Shown: positions 41,768 through 50,306 of the stretch, in pieces
How the letters are laid out: each line of letters opens with the position of its first letter
Position numbering within the stretch: the first letter of the stretch is position 1
Source of the DNA: Levilactobacillus mulengensis
Lineage (GTDB): Bacteria > Bacillota > Bacilli > Lactobacillales > Lactobacillaceae
Assembly (NCBI RefSeq): GCF_003946045.1
Contig: NZ_RHNW01000005.1
Span: forward strand, 124,001-188,000
Reading direction: 5' to 3'
Length of the DNA stretch: 64,000 nucleotides
Translations under genes and position numbers: made by a program
Notes under the pieces: model-generated
Database searches by the model: none
Told to the model about the DNA's origin: nothing
The model's input: the letters and a program-made list of their open reading frames with translations, nothing else

Positions 41768-42175
41768 TGTAAAACGCATCGTCACCTAAGTCTTTTGGCT
41801 TAGGTGATACCTTGAGTTTACTCCAGGGGTTCGGTGGTTGCTAATAACTTGACCCCGAACTTTCAAAGCAACTGGCATAAGCTTCAAAATAACAAAATTA
41901 ACTGATGCAACGTGTATTGTCTCTGGGTACGCGTTTTTTCTGTGCAGTAAAACGGTTAATTGTAGATAATAAAAATATTTTATACCTGACGGTGGTATTT
42001 AATGATTACTGTAACTATAATGGGGCTAGATAAGTTGACTACTGGTAACTATTGCAAAAATAATAATGGGCGACTAACCATTAAATCGGGATAAAGTGGT
42101 CAACAATATTTACTTATAATCCAGCAAAATAATGGATTCATTAAAAATCGATTTGGGGAGAAAGGGCGACGATGG

Positions 42176-44170
42176 ATGACAAGGAAACAATGGCAGGAGT
42201 TGCTGGTGGCGGCATTATTGGTGGTGTTGGCAATCGGAGTCTTACGTCGTCCACGTTCTCGGGTGCAAGCGGAAGCGGCGACTACGACCGTGCCGGGGAA
42301 GGGGACGCCCAGTGCTGCACCGTTTGGGTTGTTTGGGTTTTATTTGAATACGGGATTTAGTTTACAACCGGAGGACCGCTATACCTATGTCAATAACGCT
42401 AAGCTGTTGACGACTGATACGGCGCACTCGATGTGGGCAATATTTAATTTGACAGCCAAGGATCATTTTCAGTGGTATCAGTCGGTTGATGGCGGGAAAA
42501 ACTGGACTAAAGCGCAGGATGGCAATAAAGCCTCTGATAAGTATGGGACAACGCCGGATTTAATTGTGACACCTTCTCAAGAGGGTACCGTTTATTACCA
42601 AGCCACATTTCAGTATTATACGGTCCTGCCAATCTGGCCAGTGACGAGCACCTATTTCTCTAGAGTCGCAGCGGTGACAACCTTACCAGCGCCAATCGAT
42701 GCCAGTGGGATCAAAGTTTCAATTGATGATGATTACCTGTATAACAACCAGGATGCGGCGGCCTCGACGTTCGTTCACGGCCAACCGACCCCAGCGAACG
42801 CAACGGGAAATATCACCTGGACCAGTAGTGATCCAACAATCGCGGCGGTGGACGCTAAGACGGGGAAGGTCACGGCAAATAAATCAGGCAAAGACGGCCA
42901 GGTAACTATCACAGGGACCGTCCAAAATGATGGCCTCGTCGACGTGAGTGATTCGGTCACACTGACTGTGGGTGGTGGATTGGCAGATCAAACAGTTACG
43001 GAAGGGCAATCGGCTGACTTCCGTGTGCTGGGGAATATTGATCAGAAGCCGGACAACGTCGCTTGGCACCGGGTTGACGCTAATGGTCAGAATAAAGTTG
43101 TGGCCAACACGCAGAGCCTGAATTACCAGACCCCTGCGACCACGCTTCAGGACGACGGTGCCCTGTATTACGCTGAGGTCACGGTTACTATGCTAGATGA
43201 ACAGGAAAAACCACAGACGCAGACGATTAAGACGCGTCAGGCTAAACTGACGGTCAATCCAGACACGGCGCCTCGAGTCACCATCACCAGTGAGATGAAG
43301 AATTCAACGGCCTCGTCGGAAGCGGCCACCACTGCACAACAACTGTCTGGGACCGTTAATCCAATTCGAAATGATGATACTGCTCATAATCTGACCAACA
43401 TCGTGCAGGGTGATGAATGCCAAATTACAGGGACCATCACGGATGCCAATTGGCTTAATTCGACAATGGCTAGCGGGGAATTGACGTTTGAACTGCCTAG
43501 TAGCCTAAGTAATCAGGTGAAGTTTATACTCAATAATGTGCCACAGGCAGTTGCTAAACAAACAGTCGGATCAGAGACGATATTTTCGGTTAGTGGGCTT
43601 GATTTCAGCCAGGTGATTTTTGGGAGTTATGACTACGAAATTGACTTCACCTCACCTATCACGACTAACCAGCTCTACACCACCGGCGTGCGGTTGCGGG
43701 GAAGTGACAAGAACAATCAACTACTGGGGACTTACAGCGGACCCAGTCTCAGGCTGAACTTTACCGATGGTGTGATCGACGCAACGGCCCATCCCATTAC
43801 CTTTGGGACCCTAGATAAAACCAGCTTGGGGCAAACGGTGGCGGGCCAAGTCGTGGATGGTGGGAACCTGCTCGACGTTAGGGACAATCGGCGCCGGCGC
43901 GACCAGGTGGCCGTCCAACTTCAACAGAGCACCCCCTTTTACAGTGGGGACCGGCCCTTAGCGGCGGATTTATTCTACGATAGTGGCTCGTTGTCCTATC
44001 CGCTATCGAACGTTGCCCAAACCGTCATTAACGCGGGGGCTGGCATAGCGGTTCAGTCGATTGGGGCTAAGGGTGAGCACCTGAATCTGAAGCTGCTATA
44101 TGCCGCTTACCAGGCCGGCCACTACACCTCGACGTTGAACTGGACGTTTGCAGCAGTGCCTAGTGTGTAA
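42176..44170 (+). CDS. WxL-like surface protein with Ig-like repeats (copy 1)
   Basis: 664 aa. A signal peptide (about 1-36) is followed by a FHFQWYQSVDGGKNW-like N-terminal segment, a bacterial Ig-like domain (about 175-260, NATGNITWTSSDPTIAAVD), a second Ig-like domain (about 265-350, ALYYAEVTV), and a C-terminal domain (about 535-664) that ends HYTSTLNWTFAAVPSV. This ending matches the YxxxLTWxLxxxP of WxL domains, but the first WxL motif is replaced (LLDVRDNRRRRDQVAVQL). No sorting signal or DUF916 partner is seen; wall binding would be non-covalent. A tandem paralog follows. Function in surface attachment is inferred. Confidence 0.8.
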   Translation: MTRKQWQELLVAALLVVLAIGVLRRPRSRVQAEAATTTVPGKGTPSAAPFGLFGFYLNTGFSLQPEDRYTYVNNAKLLTTDTAHSMWAIFNLTAKDHFQWYQSVDGGKNWTKAQDGNKASDKYGTTPDLIVTPSQEGTVYYQATFQYYTVLPIWPVTSTYFSRVAAVTTLPAPIDASGIKVSIDDDYLYNNQDAAASTFVHGQPTPANATGNITWTSSDPTIAAVDAKTGKVTANKSGKDGQVTITGTVQNDGLVDVSDSVTLTVGGGLADQTVTEGQSADFRVLGNIDQKPDNVAWHRVDANGQNKVVANTQSLNYQTPATTLQDDGALYYAEVTVTMLDEQEKPQTQTIKTRQAKLTVNPDTAPRVTITSEMKNSTASSEAATTAQQLSGTVNPIRNDDTAHNLTNIVQGDECQITGTITDANWLNSTMASGELTFELPSSLSNQVKFILNNVPQAVAKQTVGSETIFSVSGLDFSQVIFGSYDYEIDFTSPITTNQLYTTGVRLRGSDKNNQLLGTYSGPSLRLNFTDGVIDATAHPITFGTLDKTSLGQTVAGQVVDGGNLLDVRDNRRRRDQVAVQLQQSTPFYSGDRPLAADLFYDSGSLSYPLSNVAQTVINAGAGIAVQSIGAKGEHLNLKLLYAAYQAGHYTSTLNWTFAAVPSV

Positions 44171-44171
44171 A

Positions 44172-44187
44172 TGTTTCACGTGAAACA
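44172..44187. promoter_or_regulatory. parS site, perfect consensus
   Basis: TGTTTCACGTGAAACA, 1 nt after the stop codon of the preceding gene. ParB (Spo0J) would bind here to help origin segregation. Confidence 0.93.
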
Positions 44188-44212
44188 ACGTTAGCCATGC
44201 TGATTAAAGAGA

Positions 44213-44249
44213 CGGCCAGTCCTACCACGCGTAGGGCTGACCGCTTTTT
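44213..44249 (+). terminator. Terminator of the first WxL-like gene
   Basis: CGGCCAGTCCTAC / GTAGGGCTGACCG with CTTTTTG. The following 400 bp before 44655 are AT-rich and hold no gene. Confidence 0.83.
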
Positions 44250-44654
44250 GTCAAGCAATAACTGCTATTTTGCGCTTAAATCGTTAAAATATTTTACGAT
44301 TAAAATGGTATTTGTTAAAAATAAAAAGTATAATAAAATCAGACAGAGTTGTTAATTTGTAACACCAGAAATGGCTGATTAACGAAATCTCACATAGACA
44401 TCAGATGTTTGCTAAAAACTAGGTTGGTAAACGAATGATCGTCAGGACTTATTGGATAATGGACTAGGCATTAATGACCGAAAAGTGTGACGGTTTTAAC
44501 CACTATTTGGTTGAACTTTTTATCATAGTAATTTTAGGTTGAGAATTAAATTGATGGAGTCAATTGAGATAGTGGGTACACGGAAACGTCAAGGCAGCTA
44601 GTTCAGGAAAAGGCTGCCAGGGCACTCTTCGCGTGTGTAAAGGGAGACGATGCT

Positions 44655-46586
44655 ATGACAAAGAAAAAATTAGGACGGGTGTTGCTGATGTTAGCAGCAT
44701 TGTTCGTTGCTGGCGGATTTTTCAATGGCACAAAGCGTGCGCCGGTTGCGGAAGCCGCGGTCACTGGCTACGGCACACCAACACCAGATATTAGTAGTTT
44801 TTTATTTTGGTACACGGGCACAGGATTTCGGCTGCAGCCACAAGATGAGTATACGGCGGCGGGGACGTCTAAGACGTTAACGACTGGGGTTGGGTATTCG
44901 TTTATGGATACCTGGTTTAATGCCTTGGCGTATAATCATTTTCAGTGGTACCAGTCAACTGATTCAGGGGCGAGTTGGCAATCAATCAAAGGGGCAACGA
45001 GTTCTAGCTTAACAGTTACGCCAACTACGCCAGGAACGACGTATTATCAAGAACGGTTTGGGTACTACCTCTTCATCCCACCATTTACACAGAGCATGTA
45101 TTACTATTCGCGGGTTGCTTCGGTTACGGCTTTAGGCGATCCCGTCAATGCGACAAGTTTGTCGGTTAAGGCGGATGACAATTACCTTTACAATAATCAA
45201 GATAATGCCGCGACAACCAATGTGCATGCGACACCAACGCCAGCTAATGCGACTGGGAGTGTAACTTGGAGTAGTAGTAATCCAAGCTTGGCTTCAGTTG
45301 ATAAGGATGATGGGACCGTGACGGCCAATAAAGACGGTAAGTCTGGAACAGTGACCATCACCGGGACCATTAAAAACGACGATGGCACGACTAAGAGTGG
45401 TTCCGTTGATATTAAAATTGGTGGTGGGTTGGATGACCAAACTGTCGATGTTGGGAAGACCGCGACCTTCAAGGTCCAAGGGACATTCCCATCAGCACCT
45501 AAGTCTGTTGTTTGGTACCGTAAGGCTCCTGGCAGCAGTACCGCAACTAAGGTTGCCAGTGGAACCAGCCTGACGTACACGACGCCAACGACGACCTCAG
45601 CGGACGATGGTGCGAGCTACTACGCTGAAGTGACGATTGCTTCGGACTCTAATTCAAAGACGATTACCACGAACACAGCTAATCTTAACGTGATGTTCAG
45701 TACATCTCCTAAGGTGTCAATTACCAGTAAAATTACGGATTTGACGGATAATACTGGGAACACCGACACTTACTTGAGTAACATTGTTGCTGGTGACAAC
45801 GTTGAAGTTTCAGGGACCATTACGGATTCTAACCCGGACTCCACGCTGCAAGGTGGTGTCCTGAAGATTAAGGTACCTGAAAATATTGGCAGCACGTTCT
45901 TCTACATTGACGATAAGTTAGTCAATAATACGGCAAAGCCCGAAGATAATGGTTCTGGCGGTTATGATTACTATTTGGTCCAAGGGACTGCATTAAAATC
46001 AGATCGAATCGATTTTAGTAGCCAACAAACACATAAGTACAAAATTGATTTTCAATCACTAGAGACAACGAACACAGATTTTACAACTAATGTGAAAGTA
46101 GACGGCTACGATGATACAACAGGTGGTACCATGCTGGACACCTACCAAAGTCAAAACCTAAGCATGAACTTCTCAGCGAATACGCTGACGGCGAAGGCCG
46201 GGAATGTCTCTTTTGGATCACTCTCCTATGTCAACGTCAATCAAGACATTGAAGGTCAAGTTGAAGGTGGCGGCGACCTGTTGGCCATTTCCGACGATCG
46301 GCGGACCAAGACGGGGACAACAATCACGCTGAGTCAAGCAACGCCGTTTAGAACCAGTGATGGCAGTCACACGTTGGACGCCACCCTGAGTTATTCCAAT
46401 GGGAGTTCGGCGATGCCGTTAACGGACAAAGCACAAACCGTTCAGTATTCTGGTCCTGGAATCACAGTGGGCTCGCTCAGTTCGGATCACGGGCAGAAAT
46501 TAATATTGAACATGGCTAGTCAGGCTATCTACACGGGAAGTTATTCCTCGACGCTTGATTGGACGATTACGATGGCACCATCATAG
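44655..46586 (+). CDS. WxL-like surface protein with Ig-like repeats (copy 2)
   Basis: 643 aa, paralogous over its full length to the protein at 42176: the same FSFMDTWFNALAYNHFQWYQ-type N-terminal part, Ig-like domains (SVTWSSSNPSLASVDKDDG; ASYYAEVTIASD) and C-terminal LLAISDDRRTKTGTTITL...YSSTLDWTITMAPS. The canonical WxL motif is again absent. AAGGGAGAC lies upstream. The 3' end and downstream terminator are copied at 48720-48812. Confidence 0.8.
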   Translation: MTKKKLGRVLLMLAALFVAGGFFNGTKRAPVAEAAVTGYGTPTPDISSFLFWYTGTGFRLQPQDEYTAAGTSKTLTTGVGYSFMDTWFNALAYNHFQWYQSTDSGASWQSIKGATSSSLTVTPTTPGTTYYQERFGYYLFIPPFTQSMYYYSRVASVTALGDPVNATSLSVKADDNYLYNNQDNAATTNVHATPTPANATGSVTWSSSNPSLASVDKDDGTVTANKDGKSGTVTITGTIKNDDGTTKSGSVDIKIGGGLDDQTVDVGKTATFKVQGTFPSAPKSVVWYRKAPGSSTATKVASGTSLTYTTPTTTSADDGASYYAEVTIASDSNSKTITTNTANLNVMFSTSPKVSITSKITDLTDNTGNTDTYLSNIVAGDNVEVSGTITDSNPDSTLQGGVLKIKVPENIGSTFFYIDDKLVNNTAKPEDNGSGGYDYYLVQGTALKSDRIDFSSQQTHKYKIDFQSLETTNTDFTTNVKVDGYDDTTGGTMLDTYQSQNLSMNFSANTLTAKAGNVSFGSLSYVNVNQDIEGQVEGGGDLLAISDDRRTKTGTTITLSQATPFRTSDGSHTLDATLSYSNGSSAMPLTDKAQTVQYSGPGITVGSLSSDHGQKLILNMASQAIYTGSYSSTLDWTITMAPS

Positions 46587-46632
46587 AATGAGTAATATGA
46601 AGTGGTCGACAGCGATGTCGGCTATTTTTAAT
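46537..46632 (+). repeat. Direct repeat: 3' end of copy 2 plus terminator (left copy)
   Basis: The last 50 bp of the coding sequence and the hairpin GTCGACAGCGATGTCGGC with T run. It is about 85% identical to 48720-48812. The two copies bracket 46633-48719. Confidence 0.8.
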
Positions 46633-46726
46633 GGCTAATTTTGTAAGGCGCTTAGTGGTCAACTAACGACCAGATGATATACTGAGCATATGTGACACTA
46701 GTCTTTTATAAGTGGTGATAAGAGAA

Positions 46727-47776
46727 ATGATAAGTTTAGCAGAAGTCCAAACAATTTGGCCTGAGTTCAGAGTGTCAGCAGTCTACGAAAAACTGGTGAC
46801 CGTTTCAGAGAAGCGTGGATTTGATACGGTGGTGTATATTTTTCAAGCGATGTCCGTGCTAGGAGCTCAGCAGATGGCGGATTGGTCTAGTGATAAGCTG
46901 CAGCAATTTGTTGATAGCGTGACGGCAATTTCTGTGGGAGACGCGGCTGAGCAGCCGGGAGTTGTGGCCGACAAGGTAACGGTGCAGGTGCTCGCAGCGC
47001 TGCTGGTGTTTGGTGTAGACACTAAGCGTCTTAAAATTTCGGATGAAGAACTAGTTGCTCTCTTATTTAGTCTCAATTTGGAAGATGTCGGTAGTCTTCT
47101 AGATATCCAGCGAATGCTTGGATTGCCGGCGGAGAACTTACCATTTAGCGATGACGAGCTTCCAAAGGGACAACCGGATAAAACGGAGACAGCGTTGCTA
47201 AATGATTTAGCCAAGGTTGTTGCGCACCCAGAACAGATGGTAGCGGTTGCGAAGATTTACGACCCAGACCCAGAAGAGGGCTATCTTCAGCGGCATGTCA
47301 AACGAATTGGTACTCGTAAATGGCAGAAGCACACAGCGCGGCAAGTTCATCGATTGGCCGTCCGGACAGGACTACAACTTTGGCTTTCGCGGCAAAAGTA
47401 TCCGCTGGCACCGTCAGCGACGGCAGGGCAAACGCTGGAGGATGTGATGTCGATGATCGATGCCATTTACGCCAAGACGTTAGAGACACCACAGGCTTGG
47501 TCGGATTTAGGCTGGCAAGATGTTTATGACTGGATTCAGGACGATCTTGATGACGAAAAGGTGCAGCAGAATCTGATACTGACTCTTACGAGCACGGTAC
47601 ATCTGTTGATGGATCAAGGCGAGCTGAATGTGCCTCAGGCGACAAGCATTTCAGCTATTTTACAAGGAGAATTTACGGCTGAAAAAGTAAAACCACCAGT
47701 TCGTAATCGGCATTCCGGAGGTCAGGGATTATCGCTGGCTGCAGCTAAGAAATTGCGGCGGAAGAAGCGCCATTGA
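46727..47776 (+). CDS. Uncharacterised cytoplasmic protein, module N plus module C
   Basis: 349 aa, start ATG 46727 with a GGTGA-type site; GTG 46712 is a poor alternative. No signal peptide or membrane segment. The N-terminal ~65 residues (IWPEFRVSAVY...) are shared with 47795 and 50307. The C-terminal part from about 180 (YDPDPEEGYLQRHV, TRKWQKHTARQVHRLAVRTGL) is shared with the C-terminal part of 50307 and ends in a basic tail KKLRRKKRH. The middle (about 65-175) is unique. Gap to the next gene is 18 nt, so the pair is an operon. No known family was recognised; function unknown. Confidence 0.82.
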   Translation: MISLAEVQTIWPEFRVSAVYEKLVTVSEKRGFDTVVYIFQAMSVLGAQQMADWSSDKLQQFVDSVTAISVGDAAEQPGVVADKVTVQVLAALLVFGVDTKRLKISDEELVALLFSLNLEDVGSLLDIQRMLGLPAENLPFSDDELPKGQPDKTETALLNDLAKVVAHPEQMVAVAKIYDPDPEEGYLQRHVKRIGTRKWQKHTARQVHRLAVRTGLQLWLSRQKYPLAPSATAGQTLEDVMSMIDAIYAKTLETPQAWSDLGWQDVYDWIQDDLDDEKVQQNLILTLTSTVHLLMDQGELNVPQATSISAILQGEFTAEKVKPPVRNRHSGGQGLSLAAAKKLRRKKRH

Positions 47777-47794
47777 TCGTGGAGGCATCAAGAA

Positions 47795-48700
47795 ATGACA
47801 GAAACAACAATAGAAGAGCTGTGGCAGGCATTTAAATTGTCAGCGCAGTATGGCGATGTCCAAAAGTATCCAGAAGAGGTCTGTCATGAAGCAATTCGAT
47901 TCATAGGGATGGCAATGACCTTGCAAGGGGTTACGGGAACAGACTGGCAACTCAGCAACCTGCAAGCGGCATTAGAGATTCTAGTTAGAGTGACGCCCAA
48001 GCAGCCAGAGGTTCGGATGGTTGTGACGGACATTTTACAGGGGTTAGTACACTTTATGGTAGTTAGCCATTTAGTAAAATTAGCAGCCAAGGATTTTGCA
48101 GACCTGTTGACTGCGTTTCGGCAATATCACTTGCCCGAACCACAAGTTCTGTTTTCAGGAGTGCCTAGTAAATGGCCGTTTGGGATGTCAATTGCGTCCC
48201 TACCGATGCCTTTGCAACGAATGACGGATCAAATCGCGTCGGAGACCAGCGAATGGCAAAATTCCTATCTGGCTAGTCCCCAATGGTCGGAGCGACCAGC
48301 AGGTGTCTCAGCTGAGTTTATGAAATTAGTTGTGGGGAGTTTTACCAAGATAGCTTACCAGGACTATCGGAAGACGCCGCTATCATGGGCTGGGCGCACA
48401 GTAACGGGGGTGTTGACCAATTACTTTGTTACGCAATTGGTTTTGCCTGGTGAGGCGTATTCGTTGGTCGTGCCAACACTACACCAAATGTTTAGCTTCC
48501 TAGGAGAAACCGAGCGCTTGACGCAACAACGAGTCAAGAAGTACCAGCGGCTTATTAAAGCGGCTGAGCCAAAAATGTTGGCGCATGTGACAGCATGGGA
48601 AAATCTGCCAGCGACTGATCAGTTGGTTCGGGGTATTCAGACAGCGGGTATCGACCTGTCAGCGAATGGGATTATTGGTCGGTATGTGATTCAGGGATGA
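47795..48700 (+). CDS. Uncharacterised cytoplasmic protein, modules N and M
   Basis: 301 aa, with GTGGAGG 9 nt before ATG. The N-terminal ~65 residues (ELWQAFKLSAQYGDVQKYPEEV) are shared with 46727 and 50307. The middle part (about 150-290; SYLASPQW, YQDYRKTPLSWAGRT, LPGEAYSLVVPTLHQMFSF) matches residues about 165-310 of the 517-aa protein at 50307. There is no basic tail. Together with 46727 it carries the parts that are joined in the 50307 protein, so the two may form a complex. No known family recognised. Confidence 0.82.
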   Translation: MTETTIEELWQAFKLSAQYGDVQKYPEEVCHEAIRFIGMAMTLQGVTGTDWQLSNLQAALEILVRVTPKQPEVRMVVTDILQGLVHFMVVSHLVKLAAKDFADLLTAFRQYHLPEPQVLFSGVPSKWPFGMSIASLPMPLQRMTDQIASETSEWQNSYLASPQWSERPAGVSAEFMKLVVGSFTKIAYQDYRKTPLSWAGRTVTGVLTNYFVTQLVLPGEAYSLVVPTLHQMFSFLGETERLTQQRVKKYQRLIKAAEPKMLAHVTAWENLPATDQLVRGIQTAGIDLSANGIIGRYVIQG

Positions 48701-48719
48701 AGGCGGCTGGTACCCAGAA

Positions 48720-48812
48720 ATGTTATTCCTCAACGCGTAATTGGACGATTACGACAGCACCATCATAAACCGAATAATATGAAATGGTCGACAGTGATGC
48801 CGGCTATTTTTT
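48720..48812 (+). pseudogene. Truncated 3' end of a WxL-like gene plus its terminator
   Basis: A copy of 46537-46632. The frame reads YSSTRNWTITTAPS and stops, matching the end of the 44655 protein. Nothing upstream belongs to that gene, so it is a fragment left by insertion or recombination. The next 225 bp to 49037 show no gene. Confidence 0.72.
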
Positions 48813-49037
48813 ATGGCGTTTTGTGGCTGATAGGGCTAATAGTTCGCCAATCAAAAACGCAATAAAGTCCTACCCAGCCGACACCAAATGTCGACCAGCG
48901 TATCCGCCACAAACTCCCGAACGATAAGCGTTGACCGCCAAAATTTGAAAGCGTATTCTGAAACTAAGCGTGACCTCCACAACTAGCCAGAGTTAGTTAA
49001 GGGGCACATTTAATCCAGAAATGGGGAGGACAAGTTA

Positions 49038-49502
49038 ATGACAAGAAACTGGCAACGCGGCCTGCTCGTAGCGGGCCTAATGGTGGCCGGACTCAGTATG
49101 GGACAATCAACACCGGCCAACGCGGCGACCAAGCTGGCCGTCGTGCCCAAGGCCCTGCGTGGCACCTGGGTGACCCACTATCGCGACAGCAAGAGTTATG
49201 GCGTAGAAATTTTCACGGCCACGACCTGGCGGGAACGGATCGGTCGAACGAAGACCCAAGCGCTGCACGCAAAGAATAAATCCCGGTATCGGCTGCGGCA
49301 AACCAAGCCAGTCAATCAGCGGACCTTCACCTTGACGGGGACGCGTAGCCATTGGCAGGCGCACTATCGTTTGAACGACATGGCCTTCCCCAACCAGAGC
49401 ATCTGGCTCAAGCACCGGCGGCTTAAGGGAAAGACCCAGCTCGTGCTGACGGCGTTTAATCCGGCCCGCACGGATGTCTTTACCAAGTTGACTAAGAAAT
49501 AA
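49038..49502 (+). CDS. Small secreted protein, PKxLRGTW family (member 5)
   Basis: 154 aa with GGGGAGGAC upstream and a signal peptide that ends near NAAT. The mature start is VVPKALRGTWVTHYRDSK, the closest to the family consensus. A central part rich in basic residues (KTQALHAKNKSRYRLRQTKP) and an end KLTKK follow. It precedes a close paralog (49550) by 48 bp and the two are probably co-transcribed. Function unknown. Confidence 0.82.
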   Translation: MTRNWQRGLLVAGLMVAGLSMGQSTPANAATKLAVVPKALRGTWVTHYRDSKSYGVEIFTATTWRERIGRTKTQALHAKNKSRYRLRQTKPVNQRTFTLTGTRSHWQAHYRLNDMAFPNQSIWLKHRRLKGKTQLVLTAFNPARTDVFTKLTKK

Positions 49503-49549
49503 TCAGATTTAATTACTAAAAATAATTATTAATAATTGGAGGAATTCCC

Positions 49550-50068
49550 ATGAAACTGACGACTCTCGTGACAGCGACACTCCTGACCCTAACGCTAGGC
49601 GTTGCCGGCGTCGCGCTGACGCCAGCAACCACTGGTCAGGGCAAAGCGAAGACCACCCTGAAGACCTTTCCCAAACAGTTGCGCGGCACCTGGTACGCGG
49701 ATGCCGGGAAAATTGACGGGTATCACTACTACAACGGGGTTCGGTTCACGGCCAAGCAATTCTATTTCCAAGCCAACGTCACCAAAAATTTTGTCGGGTT
49801 TCCGCTACATGCCCATAAGTTACCGTTCACCGGCACGAAGAAAGGCCATCTGGGTTGGGCCTACGCAACGAAGCATCACGGTTTAGTGAAGGTGGCACCG
49901 TGGAATCGTAACGTTACCTTGCCACTGGCCGGTTACTATCGGAAGACCACGACGAAAATCAAAGGACACAAGGTCACCGTCGTCCAAGAAGTTTCTGCGA
50001 ATAAGAAACACGTCAATTATCAATACTACGCCACCAAGAAATTAGCGCGGCAGTTTGCGAAACACTAA
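49550..50068 (+). CDS. Small secreted protein, PKxLRGTW family (member 6)
   Basis: 172 aa with GGAGGAATT upstream. It has a signal peptide and a mature start LKTFPKQLRGTWYADAG. Its later segments (FPLHAHKLPF, WNRNVTLPLAGYYR, VTVVQEVS, YYATKKLARQF) match the protein at 35927 in order. It is the second gene of a pair with 49038 and is followed by terminators. Confidence 0.82.
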   Translation: MKLTTLVTATLLTLTLGVAGVALTPATTGQGKAKTTLKTFPKQLRGTWYADAGKIDGYHYYNGVRFTAKQFYFQANVTKNFVGFPLHAHKLPFTGTKKGHLGWAYATKHHGLVKVAPWNRNVTLPLAGYYRKTTTKIKGHKVTVVQEVSANKKHVNYQYYATKKLARQFAKH

Positions 50069-50084
50069 TGATAATGACCTCGTA

Positions 50085-50204
50085 GAGTCTGGGACAAAAT
50101 CCCAGACTCGTTTTGTGTACCCATGAATATGGTCGAAACGTGCGACAGAAGGCACCCGGTTCCGCTTAAAACGGCTAACCGCCTTCTGTCCCACTCTCTT
50201 TTTT
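50085..50204 (+). terminator. Two tandem terminator-like hairpins
   Basis: First, GAGTCTGGGA / TCCCAGACTC (50085-50109) with GTTTTG. Second, GACAGAAGGC / GCCTTCTGTC (50144-50190) then CCCACTCTCTTTTTT. The TGGGACA of the first can also pair with TGTCCCA of the second, giving an alternative longer fold. Confidence 0.6.
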
Positions 50205-50306
50205 CTTAGGCCGGCTTTAGCAGGTGCATTCTATCGGTAGTTACGGTAAGATTGGCGTAATGGCTTTTAACGGTAACGACGTTTCACCATTCGGGAGGGG
50301 ATTGTA

